From assembly GCA_000434735.1 (NCBI GenBank), contig FR881275.1:10760-42646 (forward strand): 31,887 bases of DNA. The letters are read 5' to 3'. The stretch comes from Bacteroides sp. CAG:530 (lineage in GTDB: Bacteria > Bacteroidota > Bacteroidia > Bacteroidales > Bacteroidaceae). Shown in pieces: positions 16,294 to 24,435 of the stretch. The notes under the pieces were generated by a model. It made no database searches, was not told where the DNA came from, and worked only from the letters and a program-made list of their open reading frames with translations. A program made the position numbers and the translations under genes. Each line of letters starts with the position of its first letter. Position 1 is the first letter of the stretch.

Positions 16294-17315
16294 TACGTAG
16301 ATTACATTATATCATAATAGGGCTTGTTGCTTGCCTTGCCTGTATTCCGGGCAAGGCACAACAGGCCTTTTATGTTATGGAGTATAATGTAGAAAACTAT
16401 TTCGACTGCCGTCACGATTCTCTGAAGAACGATTACGAATATTTGCCTGGAGCACTGCGCGGATGGAGCAATAAACGTTATGCCGATAAGCGCGACAAGA
16501 TAGCCAAGGTGATATTAGCGGCGGCACGCGGCGGTGTGCCCGATGTAGTTGCTCTGTGCGAAGTAGAGAATGCTGCGTGCATGGATGCGTTGATAAAATA
16601 CTCTCCGCTACGCGATGCGGCCTATCGCTACGTGATGACCGATTCGCCCGACGAGCGGGGCATCGATGTGGCATTGCTTTATCAGCCTTCTTCCTTTCGT
16701 TTAATTCATTCAGAATCGATTCCGGTTCCTCCACTTTCCAAGTCGTGTCGCCCCACACGCGATATTCTGCACGTAGCCGGGCGACTGGTAAGCGGTGATA
16801 CCCTCGATGTATTTGTGTGTCACCTTCCGTCGCGTATGGGAGGCGAGCGTCAGACACGTCCTTACCGACAGCATGCAGTACGCATTCTGCGCCATGCAGC
16901 CGATTCTGTTATGCAGGTACGTAAGAATCCGTACATTGTAATTACAGGCGATTTCAATGCCGAGCCTTCTTCGCCGTTGGTACGAGAAACCCTCGGAGCG
17001 AAGAATACTTCTGCCGTAGTAGAGTCCCACTCGCTTTATGAGCTGATGAAAGAATCAACCATAGGAACTTATCGTTATAAAGGCGAGTGGAGTATTATCG
17101 ATCATCTCATAGTAAACGGCTCCTTGCTGCAAGGCGAAGATAATGCCTTGAGTATTTCGTCAGATGGGGTAGGCATTTTGGCTTTTCCTTTCTTATTAGA
17201 AGACGATGGACAGTACGGAGGCGAAAAGCCGTTCCGCACATATCATGGTATGAAATACCAAGGCGGCTTCAGCGACCATCTACCGGTGTTGCTAAAACTC
17301 CTGATAAAAGAGTGA
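16290..17315 (+). CDS. Exported endonuclease/exonuclease/phosphatase family protein
   Basis: A 341-residue protein with an N-terminal signal peptide (residues 1-23, cut likely after GKA) and a DNase I-like fold. Markers are EYNVENYFD (Asn33, Glu35), ALCEVEN, VCHLPSRMGGE, ITGDFNAEPSS, IDHLIVNG and the terminal SDHLPV (Asp329, His330), so the catalytic set appears intact. It could be a secreted nuclease or a phosphodiesterase acting on phospholipid head groups. The start must be the GTG at 16290: the next in-frame Met is residue 29, which would delete the signal peptide. The four-base overlap with pepD implies a joint mRNA. Confidence 0.87.
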   Translation: MIRRLHYIIIGLVACLACIPGKAQQAFYVMEYNVENYFDCRHDSLKNDYEYLPGALRGWSNKRYADKRDKIAKVILAAARGGVPDVVALCEVENAACMDALIKYSPLRDAAYRYVMTDSPDERGIDVALLYQPSSFRLIHSESIPVPPLSKSCRPTRDILHVAGRLVSGDTLDVFVCHLPSRMGGERQTRPYRQHAVRILRHAADSVMQVRKNPYIVITGDFNAEPSSPLVRETLGAKNTSAVVESHSLYELMKESTIGTYRYKGEWSIIDHLIVNGSLLQGEDNALSISSDGVGILAFPFLLEDDGQYGGEKPFRTYHGMKYQGGFSDHLPVLLKLLIKE

Positions 17316-17325
17316 TAGGGTAGCG

Positions 17326-17823
17326 TTAAATATCCAACCCCATTATATAATCATTCATATAAAAACCGTTGCCGATGGGGAAATCGCCCTCACGCAACTT
17401 CTGCATACCCATGTGCTCATAAAATCCCAATGCCTTGTTGTGGCGGTTCACATTCAGTTCCATGCGGCAATCGCCGGGATGCATTTGCTTGATGGCTCTT
17501 ATGGCTTGCTCAAATAATAGTTTGCCCAGATGATACTTCTGGAAGTAGGGGAGAACATAAATCTTCTGCAGATGAAACACGTCGGCCGATTCTTGCTGTA
17601 TCGATACATATCCGGCAGCCTCGCATTCTTCGTAAGCTATGAAATAGATATGCCCTTCTTCCTCTATCTGTTTTCGCAGATTTTCTTCAGAATACATCCA
17701 TTCCATCATATAATCCAGTTGTTCCGGAGTCAATATCTCTTTATACGTAGCCGGAAACACTACGCTTGCCATCTGTCGTATTGTCGGGATGTCTTTTACT
17801 GTAGCTCTTTTTATTGTAAACAT
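17326..17823 (-). CDS. GNAT N-acetyltransferase
   Basis: A 165-residue acetyl-CoA-dependent acyltransferase. The acetyl-CoA-binding motif A is KIYVLPYFQKYHLGKLLF (about 87-104, with Q95-x-x-x-x-G100), and NKALGFYEHMGM is the typical motif B region. The N-terminus ATVKDIPTIRQMA fits the family. The acceptor is unknown. It is convergent with the exonuclease-fold gene with only 10 bp between stops and no terminator visible. Confidence 0.9.
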   Translation of the reverse strand: MFTIKRATVKDIPTIRQMASVVFPATYKEILTPEQLDYMMEWMYSEENLRKQIEEEGHIYFIAYEECEAAGYVSIQQESADVFHLQKIYVLPYFQKYHLGKLLFEQAIRAIKQMHPGDCRMELNVNRHNKALGFYEHMGMQKLREGDFPIGNGFYMNDYIMGLDI

Positions 17824-17862
17824 GATTGCGGTTTTATTAAATCTTTCGATTTATTGTTGTGG

Positions 17863-17870
17863 CAAATGTA
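17863..17870 (-). promoter_or_regulatory. -7 element for the GNAT gene
   Basis: Minus-strand TACATTTG fits TAnnTTTG, 40 bp before the ATG; -33 is unclear. Confidence 0.45.
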
Positions 17871-17941
17871 GCAATATCCGGCTGAACATGCATATTTGTA
17901 CTTCTCCGTATGCGTTAAAATATATAAATTACAGTACTATG

Positions 17942-17974
17942 TAATACAAGGTATTAAGATAATACATATATTTG
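17942..17974 (+). promoter_or_regulatory. PadR/PspC promoter with three alternating 6-bp operator half-sites
   Basis: The -7 element TATATTTG lies at 17967-17974. Directly upstream are TAATAC (17942-17947), GTATTA (17951-17956) and TAATAC (17960-17965), each separated by 3 bp, so two overlapping palindromes share the middle half-site. They fill the space between -7 and -33, where a bound repressor would block RNA polymerase. The first gene encodes a PadR regulator, so autorepression is the simplest reading. Confidence 0.7.
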
Positions 17975-18003
17975 CCTATACAAATAACTAAAGACAATAA
18001 AAG

Positions 18004-18333
18004 ATGAATGTAGACAATGTGAAATCTCAAATGCGAAAGGGGATGCTAGAGTATTGCATCTTGCTACTTTTGCATAGGGCGCCATCGTATTCTTCAGACA
18101 TTATAGCTAAGCTGAAGGAGGCCAAGCTGATAGTGGTAGAAGGCACCCTTTATCCGCTTCTTACCAGGCTAAAGAACGATGAACTTTTGTCGTACGAGTG
18201 GGTGGAGTCTACCCAAGGTCCCCCACGTAAGTACTATACTCTTACTCCTAAAGGCGAGGCATTCTTAGAAGAACTCGACTCGGCTTGGTCGGGACTGGCC
18301 GCTACAGTGAATCATTTGAAACAAAACGTTTAA
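18004..18333 (+). CDS. PadR-family transcriptional regulator
   Basis: A 109-residue winged-helix repressor of the short PadR type. Signatures are GMLEYCILLLLH at the start of the HTH domain, VVEGTLYPLLTRLKNDELLSYEW across the recognition helix and wing, and PRKYYTLTPKGEAFLEEL. The C-terminal helix mediates dimerisation. It lies 12 bp upstream of the PspC-domain gene, a pairing often seen in Bacteroidota, and probably represses this two-gene operon by binding the half-sites at 17942-17965. The inducer is unknown; PadR proteins often sense membrane stress or small aromatic molecules. Confidence 0.93.
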   Translation: MNVDNVKSQMRKGMLEYCILLLLHRAPSYSSDIIAKLKEAKLIVVEGTLYPLLTRLKNDELLSYEWVESTQGPPRKYYTLTPKGEAFLEELDSAWSGLAATVNHLKQNV

Positions 18334-18345
18334 AAGAAGAAAAAG

Positions 18346-19452
18346 ATGAAAAAGACATTAACCGTAAATTTAGGCGGCACTATCTATAGGATAGACGAGG
18401 ACGCTTATAATTTGCTCGATACTTACCTCAAAAACTTGCGCTACCATTTCCGCAAGGAGGAGGGAGCCGATGAAATAATAGCCGATATGGAGAGTCGTAT
18501 CGGAGAGCACTTTGATGAAATCTTGTCGCACGGTCTTTTGGTAATAACCATAGACCATGTAGAGCAGGTGATAGAGCAGATGGGAAAACCAGAACAACTG
18601 AACGAAGGTGATGCCGATGCGGACAGCGAAAACGCTGAGGCTGACAAGGAGAAAAAAGAAGCCAACTCTACGACTGGCGGAGATGTGAAACGCCGTCTTT
18701 TCCGTAACCCAGACGATAGAGTATTAGGTGGTGTAGCATCGGGCTTGGCAGTTTATTTAGGTTGGGACCCTACATGGATGCGTCTCGGCTTGGTGATACT
18801 GGGATTCAGTATTCCGTTCCTTTTCTTATTCCTTTATGTAATAGCATGGATAGTAGTTCCGTTGGCGCGTACCGCTACCGATAAGTTGCAGATGAAAGGC
18901 GAGCCTATCAACGTAGAAAACATCGGCAAGACGGTGACCGATGGGTTCGAAAAGGTAAGCAATAGCTTCGATAAAGTGAGCGATGCCGTGAACTCGCAAC
19001 AGTCGCGTTCTGGCTTGCACCGCATAGGGTCGGCCATCATATCGATTGTGGGATTCTGTATAAAGGTGTTCTTGGTAGTGATTGGTGTTTGTTGCATCCC
19101 CGTACTTTTCGTGGGACTGATGTTTATATTCGCTCTGCTGATGATTGCCGTAGGCGGTGCGGTAAGTGTGCCTGCCATCCTTTACCAGTCTTGCCCCGAT
19201 ATTGACTGGAGTGGACTCTTCGCTGTATCTCCCGCATGGGTCATTACATTCTGCATTACCGGTGTATTGGCTATAGGCATTCCGGTGGTTGGTATTATCC
19301 AACTCATCATGCAGGCGTTCAAAGTGTTCCGCCCCATGTCGCAGGGAGTTAAGCTAACATTAGTTATAGTATGGATAATTTCTGTGGCAATGTCTATCAC
19401 GCTGCTCACAATGGGATATATGACACTTCCGTTTTTGCACGGACTTTGGTAA
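18346..19452 (+). CDS. PspC-domain polytopic membrane protein
   Basis: The 368-residue protein has three parts. Residues 1-85 form a soluble domain starting MKKTLTVNLGGTIYRIDEDA and carrying repeated acidic helices. A Lys/Glu/Asp-rich linker follows, then a PspC domain (about 120-180) with LFRNPDDRVLGGVASGLA and a membrane span ending in VIAWIVVPLA. Three or four further membrane segments fill the C-terminal half. PspC-type proteins act in envelope-stress responses. The gene follows padR by 12 bp and is ended by the bidirectional terminator at 19461. How the soluble domain signals is not known to me. Confidence 0.88.
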   Translation: MKKTLTVNLGGTIYRIDEDAYNLLDTYLKNLRYHFRKEEGADEIIADMESRIGEHFDEILSHGLLVITIDHVEQVIEQMGKPEQLNEGDADADSENAEADKEKKEANSTTGGDVKRRLFRNPDDRVLGGVASGLAVYLGWDPTWMRLGLVILGFSIPFLFLFLYVIAWIVVPLARTATDKLQMKGEPINVENIGKTVTDGFEKVSNSFDKVSDAVNSQQSRSGLHRIGSAIISIVGFCIKVFLVVIGVCCIPVLFVGLMFIFALLMIAVGGAVSVPAILYQSCPDIDWSGLFAVSPAWVITFCITGVLAIGIPVVGIIQLIMQAFKVFRPMSQGVKLTLVIVWIISVAMSITLLTMGYMTLPFLHGLW

Positions 19453-19460
19453 ATAATAAA

Positions 19461-19500
19461 ACGCCGTATGCTTTCTATGAGTGAAGCATGCGGCGTTTTT
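19461..19500. terminator. Bidirectional intrinsic terminator
   Basis: ACGCCGTATGCTT (19461-19473) pairs with AAGCATGCGGCGT (19484-19496) over 13 bp with one G-U and a 10-nt loop. T-runs follow on plus (TTTTTC) and on minus (TTTTATTATTT). It sits between the convergent ends of the PspC gene and the polytopic kinase gene. Confidence 0.92.
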
Positions 19501-19519
19501 CTTTTATTGATATCGTCTC

Positions 19520-20896
19520 TTAGAAAATATTTTCTTTTTTCACGGCAGCTATTTCCATTGCGATAGTGGCGAATAAGAATGGAATGTAACCGCTTAGGAA
19601 CGTATTAGCGTCGCGACCGAATTCATACCTTATATCAGTCTCGAGAAAAGATTCGTAAATTACTCCAATTATTCCTACTACAACGCACTGTAGAAGCAGA
19701 TTGTAGAAAAAGGTTTTTATTACATTCTTCCAGTGGAGTTCCCAGTAAAAAGCGATGTATTCCTTTATTTTAATGTTAACTCTGATTAAAGGAAGAATTG
19801 ATATAACAGCTACGGCTCTTATGCCCTCACTCTCGAACATTGCATCGAATATGTAATATCCTCCCAGTGGTATAAGAGGGGCCAATATAGCGACAGCCAT
19901 CAACGTAAGCATTGAGTATTTCGCTTTTTTATGGTGCGTCTCTTTTGCCGGCTCCTGCTTCGGTTCACTTACGGCTGGTTTCTTGGCAGACAGCATATTC
20001 AGAAAATCGGCTACGCTCTGCGGACGGTCTTTCCTCTTGGGCTGCATAGCTTTCTCTATAGCCTGTGCCGTACCTACCGAGATGTTATTAGGCAAGGGCG
20101 GCAGTCCGTCTTCGTTAACAATAGACGCTTCGGGCGGTACTTCGCCTGTGAGCAGATAGAATAGCGTAGCTCCAAGCGAATAAACATCGGTGCTGGGGTC
20201 GAACCCCTTAATGCCACCTTGCGAATACTGTTCCATAGGAGCGAACCCTTTGCTGATGCCTACCGGAGTAGAGCTGGTTTGATGTCCGCTTACATCGTAT
20301 CTTTTAGAGATTCCGAAATCTATCAGTATAGGTTGCTTATCGTCCAGAAGAATATTGGCTGGCTTTATGTCGAGGTGAAGAATCTTCTTGCCGTGTATAT
20401 AGTTTAGCGCACTACCTATTTTGCGGATAAAGCTTAGCGCCGTTTTTTCGGACAATGCTCCTTGTTGTTCCACTATATCTTTCAGCGATCCGTTGGCGAT
20501 ATATTTCATTACATAATAAGCCGTACCGTTTTCTTCGAATACATTATAAATGCTTATGATGTGCGGATGGTTTAGTTGGCTTATAGTATTAGCTTCTTTC
20601 AGAAACTTAAGTCGATAACTCTCTATCTCTTTTCTGATGCCTTGAGTACCTAGTGTAACATGCGTGGAGTTAGAGCTACGCTCGCAGTGTTGTTTCATGA
20701 AGAACTCTTTTATCGCTACAGAACGTCCCGTAGAAGTATCGGTACCCAGATATGTTATGCCGAATCCTCCTTGTGCCAATGTAGAAATAATGCGGTATCT
20801 TCCTTTACATAACATGGTACCAGCAGCCAAGGCACAAGTGTCATTACCTGTGCCTTGCTCTATATTAAGTATTTCTATTCCTTCTGATGAAATCAT
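19520..20896 (-). CDS. Ser/Thr protein kinase with polytopic membrane C-terminus
   Basis: The 458-residue protein has a cytoplasmic eukaryotic-type kinase domain (about 30-310), a short Lys/Glu/Pro-rich linker and about four membrane segments (about 330-450). Catalytic residues are present: Lys63 in AIKEFF, Glu101 in FLKEA, Asp176 in HLDIKPAN, Asn181 and the DFG at 193-195. The glycine loop reads AQGGFG, so the first Gly is replaced by Ala, which many active kinases tolerate. The catalytic loop has HLD rather than HRD, suggesting it does not need activation-loop phosphorylation. It is the last gene of the phospho-signalling operon, 24 bp after the MORN kinase. The membrane part matches nothing I know. 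Confidence 0.9.
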   Translation of the reverse strand: MISSEGIEILNIEQGTGNDTCALAAGTMLCKGRYRIISTLAQGGFGITYLGTDTSTGRSVAIKEFFMKQHCERSSNSTHVTLGTQGIRKEIESYRLKFLKEANTISQLNHPHIISIYNVFEENGTAYYVMKYIANGSLKDIVEQQGALSEKTALSFIRKIGSALNYIHGKKILHLDIKPANILLDDKQPILIDFGISKRYDVSGHQTSSTPVGISKGFAPMEQYSQGGIKGFDPSTDVYSLGATLFYLLTGEVPPEASIVNEDGLPPLPNNISVGTAQAIEKAMQPKRKDRPQSVADFLNMLSAKKPAVSEPKQEPAKETHHKKAKYSMLTLMAVAILAPLIPLGGYYIFDAMFESEGIRAVAVISILPLIRVNIKIKEYIAFYWELHWKNVIKTFFYNLLLQCVVVGIIGVIYESFLETDIRYEFGRDANTFLSGYIPFLFATIAMEIAAVKKENIF

Positions 20897-20920
20897 GCTT
20901 TTTAAAATACGTTTTTGGGG

Positions 20921-22714
20921 TTATCTAACTGGATTTCCGTTATTCCATTGACCTTTAAACCATACGCTTCCGTCGGCGTTATAGTGTACGCCATAACCAT
21001 TTTGTTTGTCGTTTTCCCAGCTACCTTCGTATTTGTCACCGTCTTTCCAGTAATAAGTTCCGGAGCCATGCTTGAGTCCATTGCTGTTAAAATTACCTTC
21101 GTATCTGTCTCCGTTAGTGTAGTAATAAACTCCGTAAGATCTTTTTTCGTTAGAATCGAAACTTCCTGAGAATTTATCTCCAGTTTTGTAATAGTATACA
21201 CCATTGCTTATTTTCCCGTTTTTGAAATCTCCTTCAAATCGGTCTCCATCTGGCCAATAAAAAGTTCCATTTTCCCTTTCTTCGTTAGAATCGAAACTTC
21301 CTGAGAATTTATTTCCAGTTTTGTAATAGTATACACCATTGCTCATTTTCCCATCTTTGAAATCTCCTTCAAATCGGTCTCCATCTGCCCATGTAAAAGT
21401 TCCTTTAAGGCGTACTCCGTTCTTGAATGTTCCTACAAACTTAGAGCCTCCTTCGTAATTTTCAGAGCCTTTTGTTATTTCGTCATTGCTTTGGTTCTTT
21501 GGGGATACATAGCTTACGTCATTATCAGTGTCGTCAGTGTATATATCTTCGTAAGATGCAGTACTATCATCCCATGCCACTGCTGTAGTGTCTACAGGTT
21601 CATACACTACACTGTCTAAGTCTTCGTCAGAGCTGTCGTTCGATGAAGAACCGCCACACTTATTAAATAAGAGACCTATTATAACTACAAACGCAATAAC
21701 TGCGCCTATTATAAAAACTGTGTTAAGATTGTCTTTCTTAGTTTTTATGGGCGTTGTTAATACCTCTTGAGATTTCTTGTATTGACTCTTTAAGATAGTA
21801 TCCTCTTCTTCTGGAGTGTCTATGTTACTTATAGGTTCGCTATCCAGTAACTGAAGAAATTCGCTGATGCTCTGCGGACGTTTTTTTCGTGTCTGTAAGC
21901 ATTCTGCTATGGCGTTTCGTGTGACCTCACTTACATTTGACGGATATGGCGGAAGTTGTTCGTCTTCGTTAAGCAGAAGATTAGATTCGGGTGGGGTGTT
22001 GCCTGTAACGAGCTTGTATAGCGTAGCGGCCAGCGAGTAAATATCAGTAGCCGGACTGAAAGTTTTTACGTTACTGCCCTGAGCGTATTGTTCTACAGGC
22101 GAGTAACCCTTACTGATAGCCGGAGGAGTGGTGCTGGTCTGCTGTCCGTCTTGGTCGTATTGTTTTGATACGCCGAAGTCAATCAGAATGGCGTTTCCTG
22201 TATTCTTGTCAAGCAAGATATTGGCGGGTTTCACGTCAAGATGGAGCAGCTTTTTCTGGTGCAGGTAATCTAACGCATTTGCTACTTGGCGAATGTATTT
22301 CAATGCAAGCGGCTCAGATAAGCGTCCTTTACCCTCTACTATATCGCTAAGGTTATTTCCTTCTATATAATCCATCACATAGTAAGCCGTTCCGTTGTCT
22401 TCAAAGACATCGAACACGCGGATAATGTTGGGGTGTTTAAGCGCAGCCAGCGTCTTTGCCTCTTTGAGGAACTTGGTGCGGAATCTTGATGCCAGTTCAC
22501 TGTTGCTTTGCGATGTAGTGACATGCGTAGAATTCTCGTCGCGTTCACATGCTCCTTTCATAAAGAACTCCTTGATGGCTACGGTAGTACCCAGCATGGT
22601 GTGTTCACCTTTATAAGTGATGCCGAATCCTCCCTGCCCCAAAACCGCTACAATGCGATATTTGCCTTGCATCAGTGTAGAACCTACAGGGAGTGAATAT
22701 GTGCTTCTTTTCAT
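20921..22714 (-). CDS. Transmembrane Ser/Thr protein kinase with C-terminal MORN repeats
   Basis: In the 597-residue protein, residues 15-290 form the kinase domain with an intact GQGGFG loop (26-31), Lys48, Glu85, Asp160 in HLDVKPAN and DFG at 179-181. A juxtamembrane stretch contains EEEDTILK (Thr306), then one membrane span (333-350), a Ser/Asp-rich stalk and seven or eight MORN repeats (about 425-597, pattern GDRFEGDFKDGKMSNGVYYY). The layout copies PASTA-type sensor kinases but with MORN repeats as the predicted periplasmic part. HLD replaces HRD as in the neighbouring kinase, and both share AIKEFFMK, CER and NSTHVT, so they are paralogues. It starts 6 bp after the phosphatase stop. Confidence 0.92.
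   Translation of the reverse strand: MKRSTYSLPVGSTLMQGKYRIVAVLGQGGFGITYKGEHTMLGTTVAIKEFFMKGACERDENSTHVTTSQSNSELASRFRTKFLKEAKTLAALKHPNIIRVFDVFEDNGTAYYVMDYIEGNNLSDIVEGKGRLSEPLALKYIRQVANALDYLHQKKLLHLDVKPANILLDKNTGNAILIDFGVSKQYDQDGQQTSTTPPAISKGYSPVEQYAQGSNVKTFSPATDIYSLAATLYKLVTGNTPPESNLLLNEDEQLPPYPSNVSEVTRNAIAECLQTRKKRPQSISEFLQLLDSEPISNIDTPEEEDTILKSQYKKSQEVLTTPIKTKKDNLNTVFIIGAVIAFVVIIGLLFNKCGGSSSNDSSDEDLDSVVYEPVDTTAVAWDDSTASYEDIYTDDTDNDVSYVSPKNQSNDEITKGSENYEGGSKFVGTFKNGVRLKGTFTWADGDRFEGDFKDGKMSNGVYYYKTGNKFSGSFDSNEERENGTFYWPDGDRFEGDFKNGKISNGVYYYKTGDKFSGSFDSNEKRSYGVYYYTNGDRYEGNFNSNGLKHGSGTYYWKDGDKYEGSWENDKQNGYGVHYNADGSVWFKGQWNNGNPVR
21147..21387 (-). repeat. 135-bp tandem duplication within the MORN region
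   Basis: Bases 21147-21252 and 21282-21387 are nearly identical (about four differences in 106 bp) at a period of 135 bp, which is 45 residues or two MORN units. The similarity at base level, including synonymous positions, points to a recent duplication. Confidence 0.85.
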
Positions 22715-22720
22715 TGTTGT

Positions 22721-23779
22721 TTATTTTAGTCTTACGAAGTATATAATAATCATACTGATGCAGAAAACGGCCAATGCCACAAGAGCAAGAAATAATACAT
22801 AACGCATCTTCTTGTCGATATGACATATTAGAGAATGCTTTGCGGGCTGTTGTGCCTGAGTGGCTGTTGCTTCAACTTTCTTTTCTGCAGGTTGCTTTGC
22901 CGGGCGAATAACTTCTGCCGTGTTATCTACGGGTTGCGGTGCGACGAAGCGTTCATTTGGCTCCTCTTCTGTTGACTCTTCTTGCGTAGTGCACGGAGTA
23001 TCATTTTCTTTCGTATCTTCGGTTACGCCTGTTACGTGAATGATATATGCAGAATGATTATCGCGGTTATCTTCTGTAACCTTTACCAGGATTTCTCTTT
23101 TCTCCTCATCGGTAGTATCCGGGTCTGAGAATATATTGAGCAGATTCTCGTCTTCGGTCTCTTCAAGCATACCGTCCGAACAAAGGAAGAAGAAGTCGCC
23201 TGCCTTTACATCCGTAATTAGTTTAACGGCTGCTTTGCTCCGTCTTTCCTGTCCCGGCTGCATGGCGCGTGTAATCACGTTTTTCTGCGGATAGTTCTTC
23301 ATATCCTCCAGACTGATTTCGCCTATTTCATACATGTCGTTTACCAGCGAGTGATCGCGCGTATGCCATATATAATGTTCCGCCGGGCGAATGTGGTAAA
23401 TGCGGCTATCGCCCATGTGCGCTATGGTACAACCTCCTTCGTGTAGTTTCAGTAAGGTCATTGTAGTACCCATCGTCTTTACGGAGTCGTGTCCTATGTT
23501 GGCTTCATCCAAAGCATTGTACGCATAGTCTATAGCTTGCTTAAGCAGAGTATCGCTGAATGTGTCTCCGTTGGCATTCTCATTTATGAATTTGCTCATG
23601 GCCTGGCACACTGTGTTACTTGCCACTTCTCCCGATTCATGTCCCCCCATGCCATCGCACACTAAGAATAGACGGTCGTCGGCTGTAGCGTTTCCTATCA
23701 CCGGATAGATAGCGTCTTCCTGATTCTGGCGTTTCCCCAATTCGTGAATAGCCAGAGGGGTATTTATTGTAAACTTCAT
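22721..23779 (-). CDS. PP2C-family protein phosphatase with C-terminal membrane anchor
   Basis: The 352-residue protein has a PP2C catalytic domain at about 1-250: RQNQEDA (Glu21, Asp22), CDGMGGHESGE (Asp42), MGTTMT, HMGDSRIY, RDHSLV, SDGML and DNHSAYI, the metal-binding aspartates being present. An acidic, Thr-rich stretch (about 255-300) leads to a Lys-rich segment and one membrane span at 327-349, so the enzyme should be tethered to the inner face of the cytoplasmic membrane. It would remove phosphates added by the two kinases encoded just downstream (6 bp gap to the first). Tail anchoring near the kinases would confine the signal to the membrane. Confidence 0.94.
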   Translation of the reverse strand: MKFTINTPLAIHELGKRQNQEDAIYPVIGNATADDRLFLVCDGMGGHESGEVASNTVCQAMSKFINENANGDTFSDTLLKQAIDYAYNALDEANIGHDSVKTMGTTMTLLKLHEGGCTIAHMGDSRIYHIRPAEHYIWHTRDHSLVNDMYEIGEISLEDMKNYPQKNVITRAMQPGQERRSKAAVKLITDVKAGDFFFLCSDGMLEETEDENLLNIFSDPDTTDEEKREILVKVTEDNRDNHSAYIIHVTGVTEDTKENDTPCTTQEESTEEEPNERFVAPQPVDNTAEVIRPAKQPAEKKVEATATQAQQPAKHSLICHIDKKMRYVLFLALVALAVFCISMIIIYFVRLK

Positions 23780-23795
23780 AATTTGTCAGTTTTGT

Positions 23796-24404
23796 TTAGA
23801 TAAGAGTTTCTGTATCGTCACAAGCCTTCGCCTTCATAAACTTTACGTTAGAGTCACCCATTTGGATTTTCTCTCCACCTTGAAGCACTATACGGTCGCC
23901 GTCTTCAAGCTGCTGTCCGTTTACGTATGTGGCGTTCTTGTTCTTGGCGTTCGATAAGTAGTGAATATAGCTACCGTTCGACAGCTTCTTTACTTCTATG
24001 GCGCAGTGGCTGCGGCTCATGGTTCGGTCGTCAGTATCAAGCTGAATGTTGGCGGTAGAAGTCTGCGCTTTTCTGCCCACTATATTAAGTCCTGGTGTCA
24101 GCTGATAAGATTTTCCTGTGTCCTCCATAATAAGTCGTCCTATGCCACCGGTAGGAGTTTGTCCCGGTGTAGTCTTTTCGTCTTTCCGCATAGTATAAGC
24201 CGGACGTGTGGCGTCGTCTTCGGTTTGGCTCTGAGGCTTATTATTCGGCACTACTTTTTTGTAGTTAGAGAATAAGTTGGCTTTTTTACATACCGGGCAA
24301 GTTACAGTTTTTGCTTCTATCCCCTCAAAGTACTTTACGGTGAGCTGTACTCCGCAGTTGGGACATTTAATCTTTACTATATCTTGCATATTGTTTATAT
24401 CCAT
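23796..24404 (-). CDS. Zinc-ribbon and FHA-domain protein
   Basis: The 202-residue cytoplasmic protein begins with a zinc ribbon (CPNCG at 14-18 and CPVC at 36-39), then a Thr-rich linker, then an FHA domain (about 90-190) with the phosphothreonine-binding residues GR (110-111), SRSH (130-133) and TYVNG (159-163). It ends in ACDDTETLI, placing Thr198 and Thr200 in an acidic setting. By analogy with GarA/OdhI-type regulators, an FHA domain and a phosphorylatable Thr in one protein could let it fold on itself or oligomerise; that is inference. It is 16 bp ahead of the phosphatase gene. An internal ATG (residue 6) is also a possible start. Confidence 0.92.
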   Translation of the reverse strand: MDINNMQDIVKIKCPNCGVQLTVKYFEGIEAKTVTCPVCKKANLFSNYKKVVPNNKPQSQTEDDATRPAYTMRKDEKTTPGQTPTGGIGRLIMEDTGKSYQLTPGLNIVGRKAQTSTANIQLDTDDRTMSRSHCAIEVKKLSNGSYIHYLSNAKNKNATYVNGQQLEDGDRIVLQGGEKIQMGDSNVKFMKAKACDDTETLI

Positions 24405-24435
24405 ATCAATCTTGGTTTAAGGTAAATAGAGTGTG

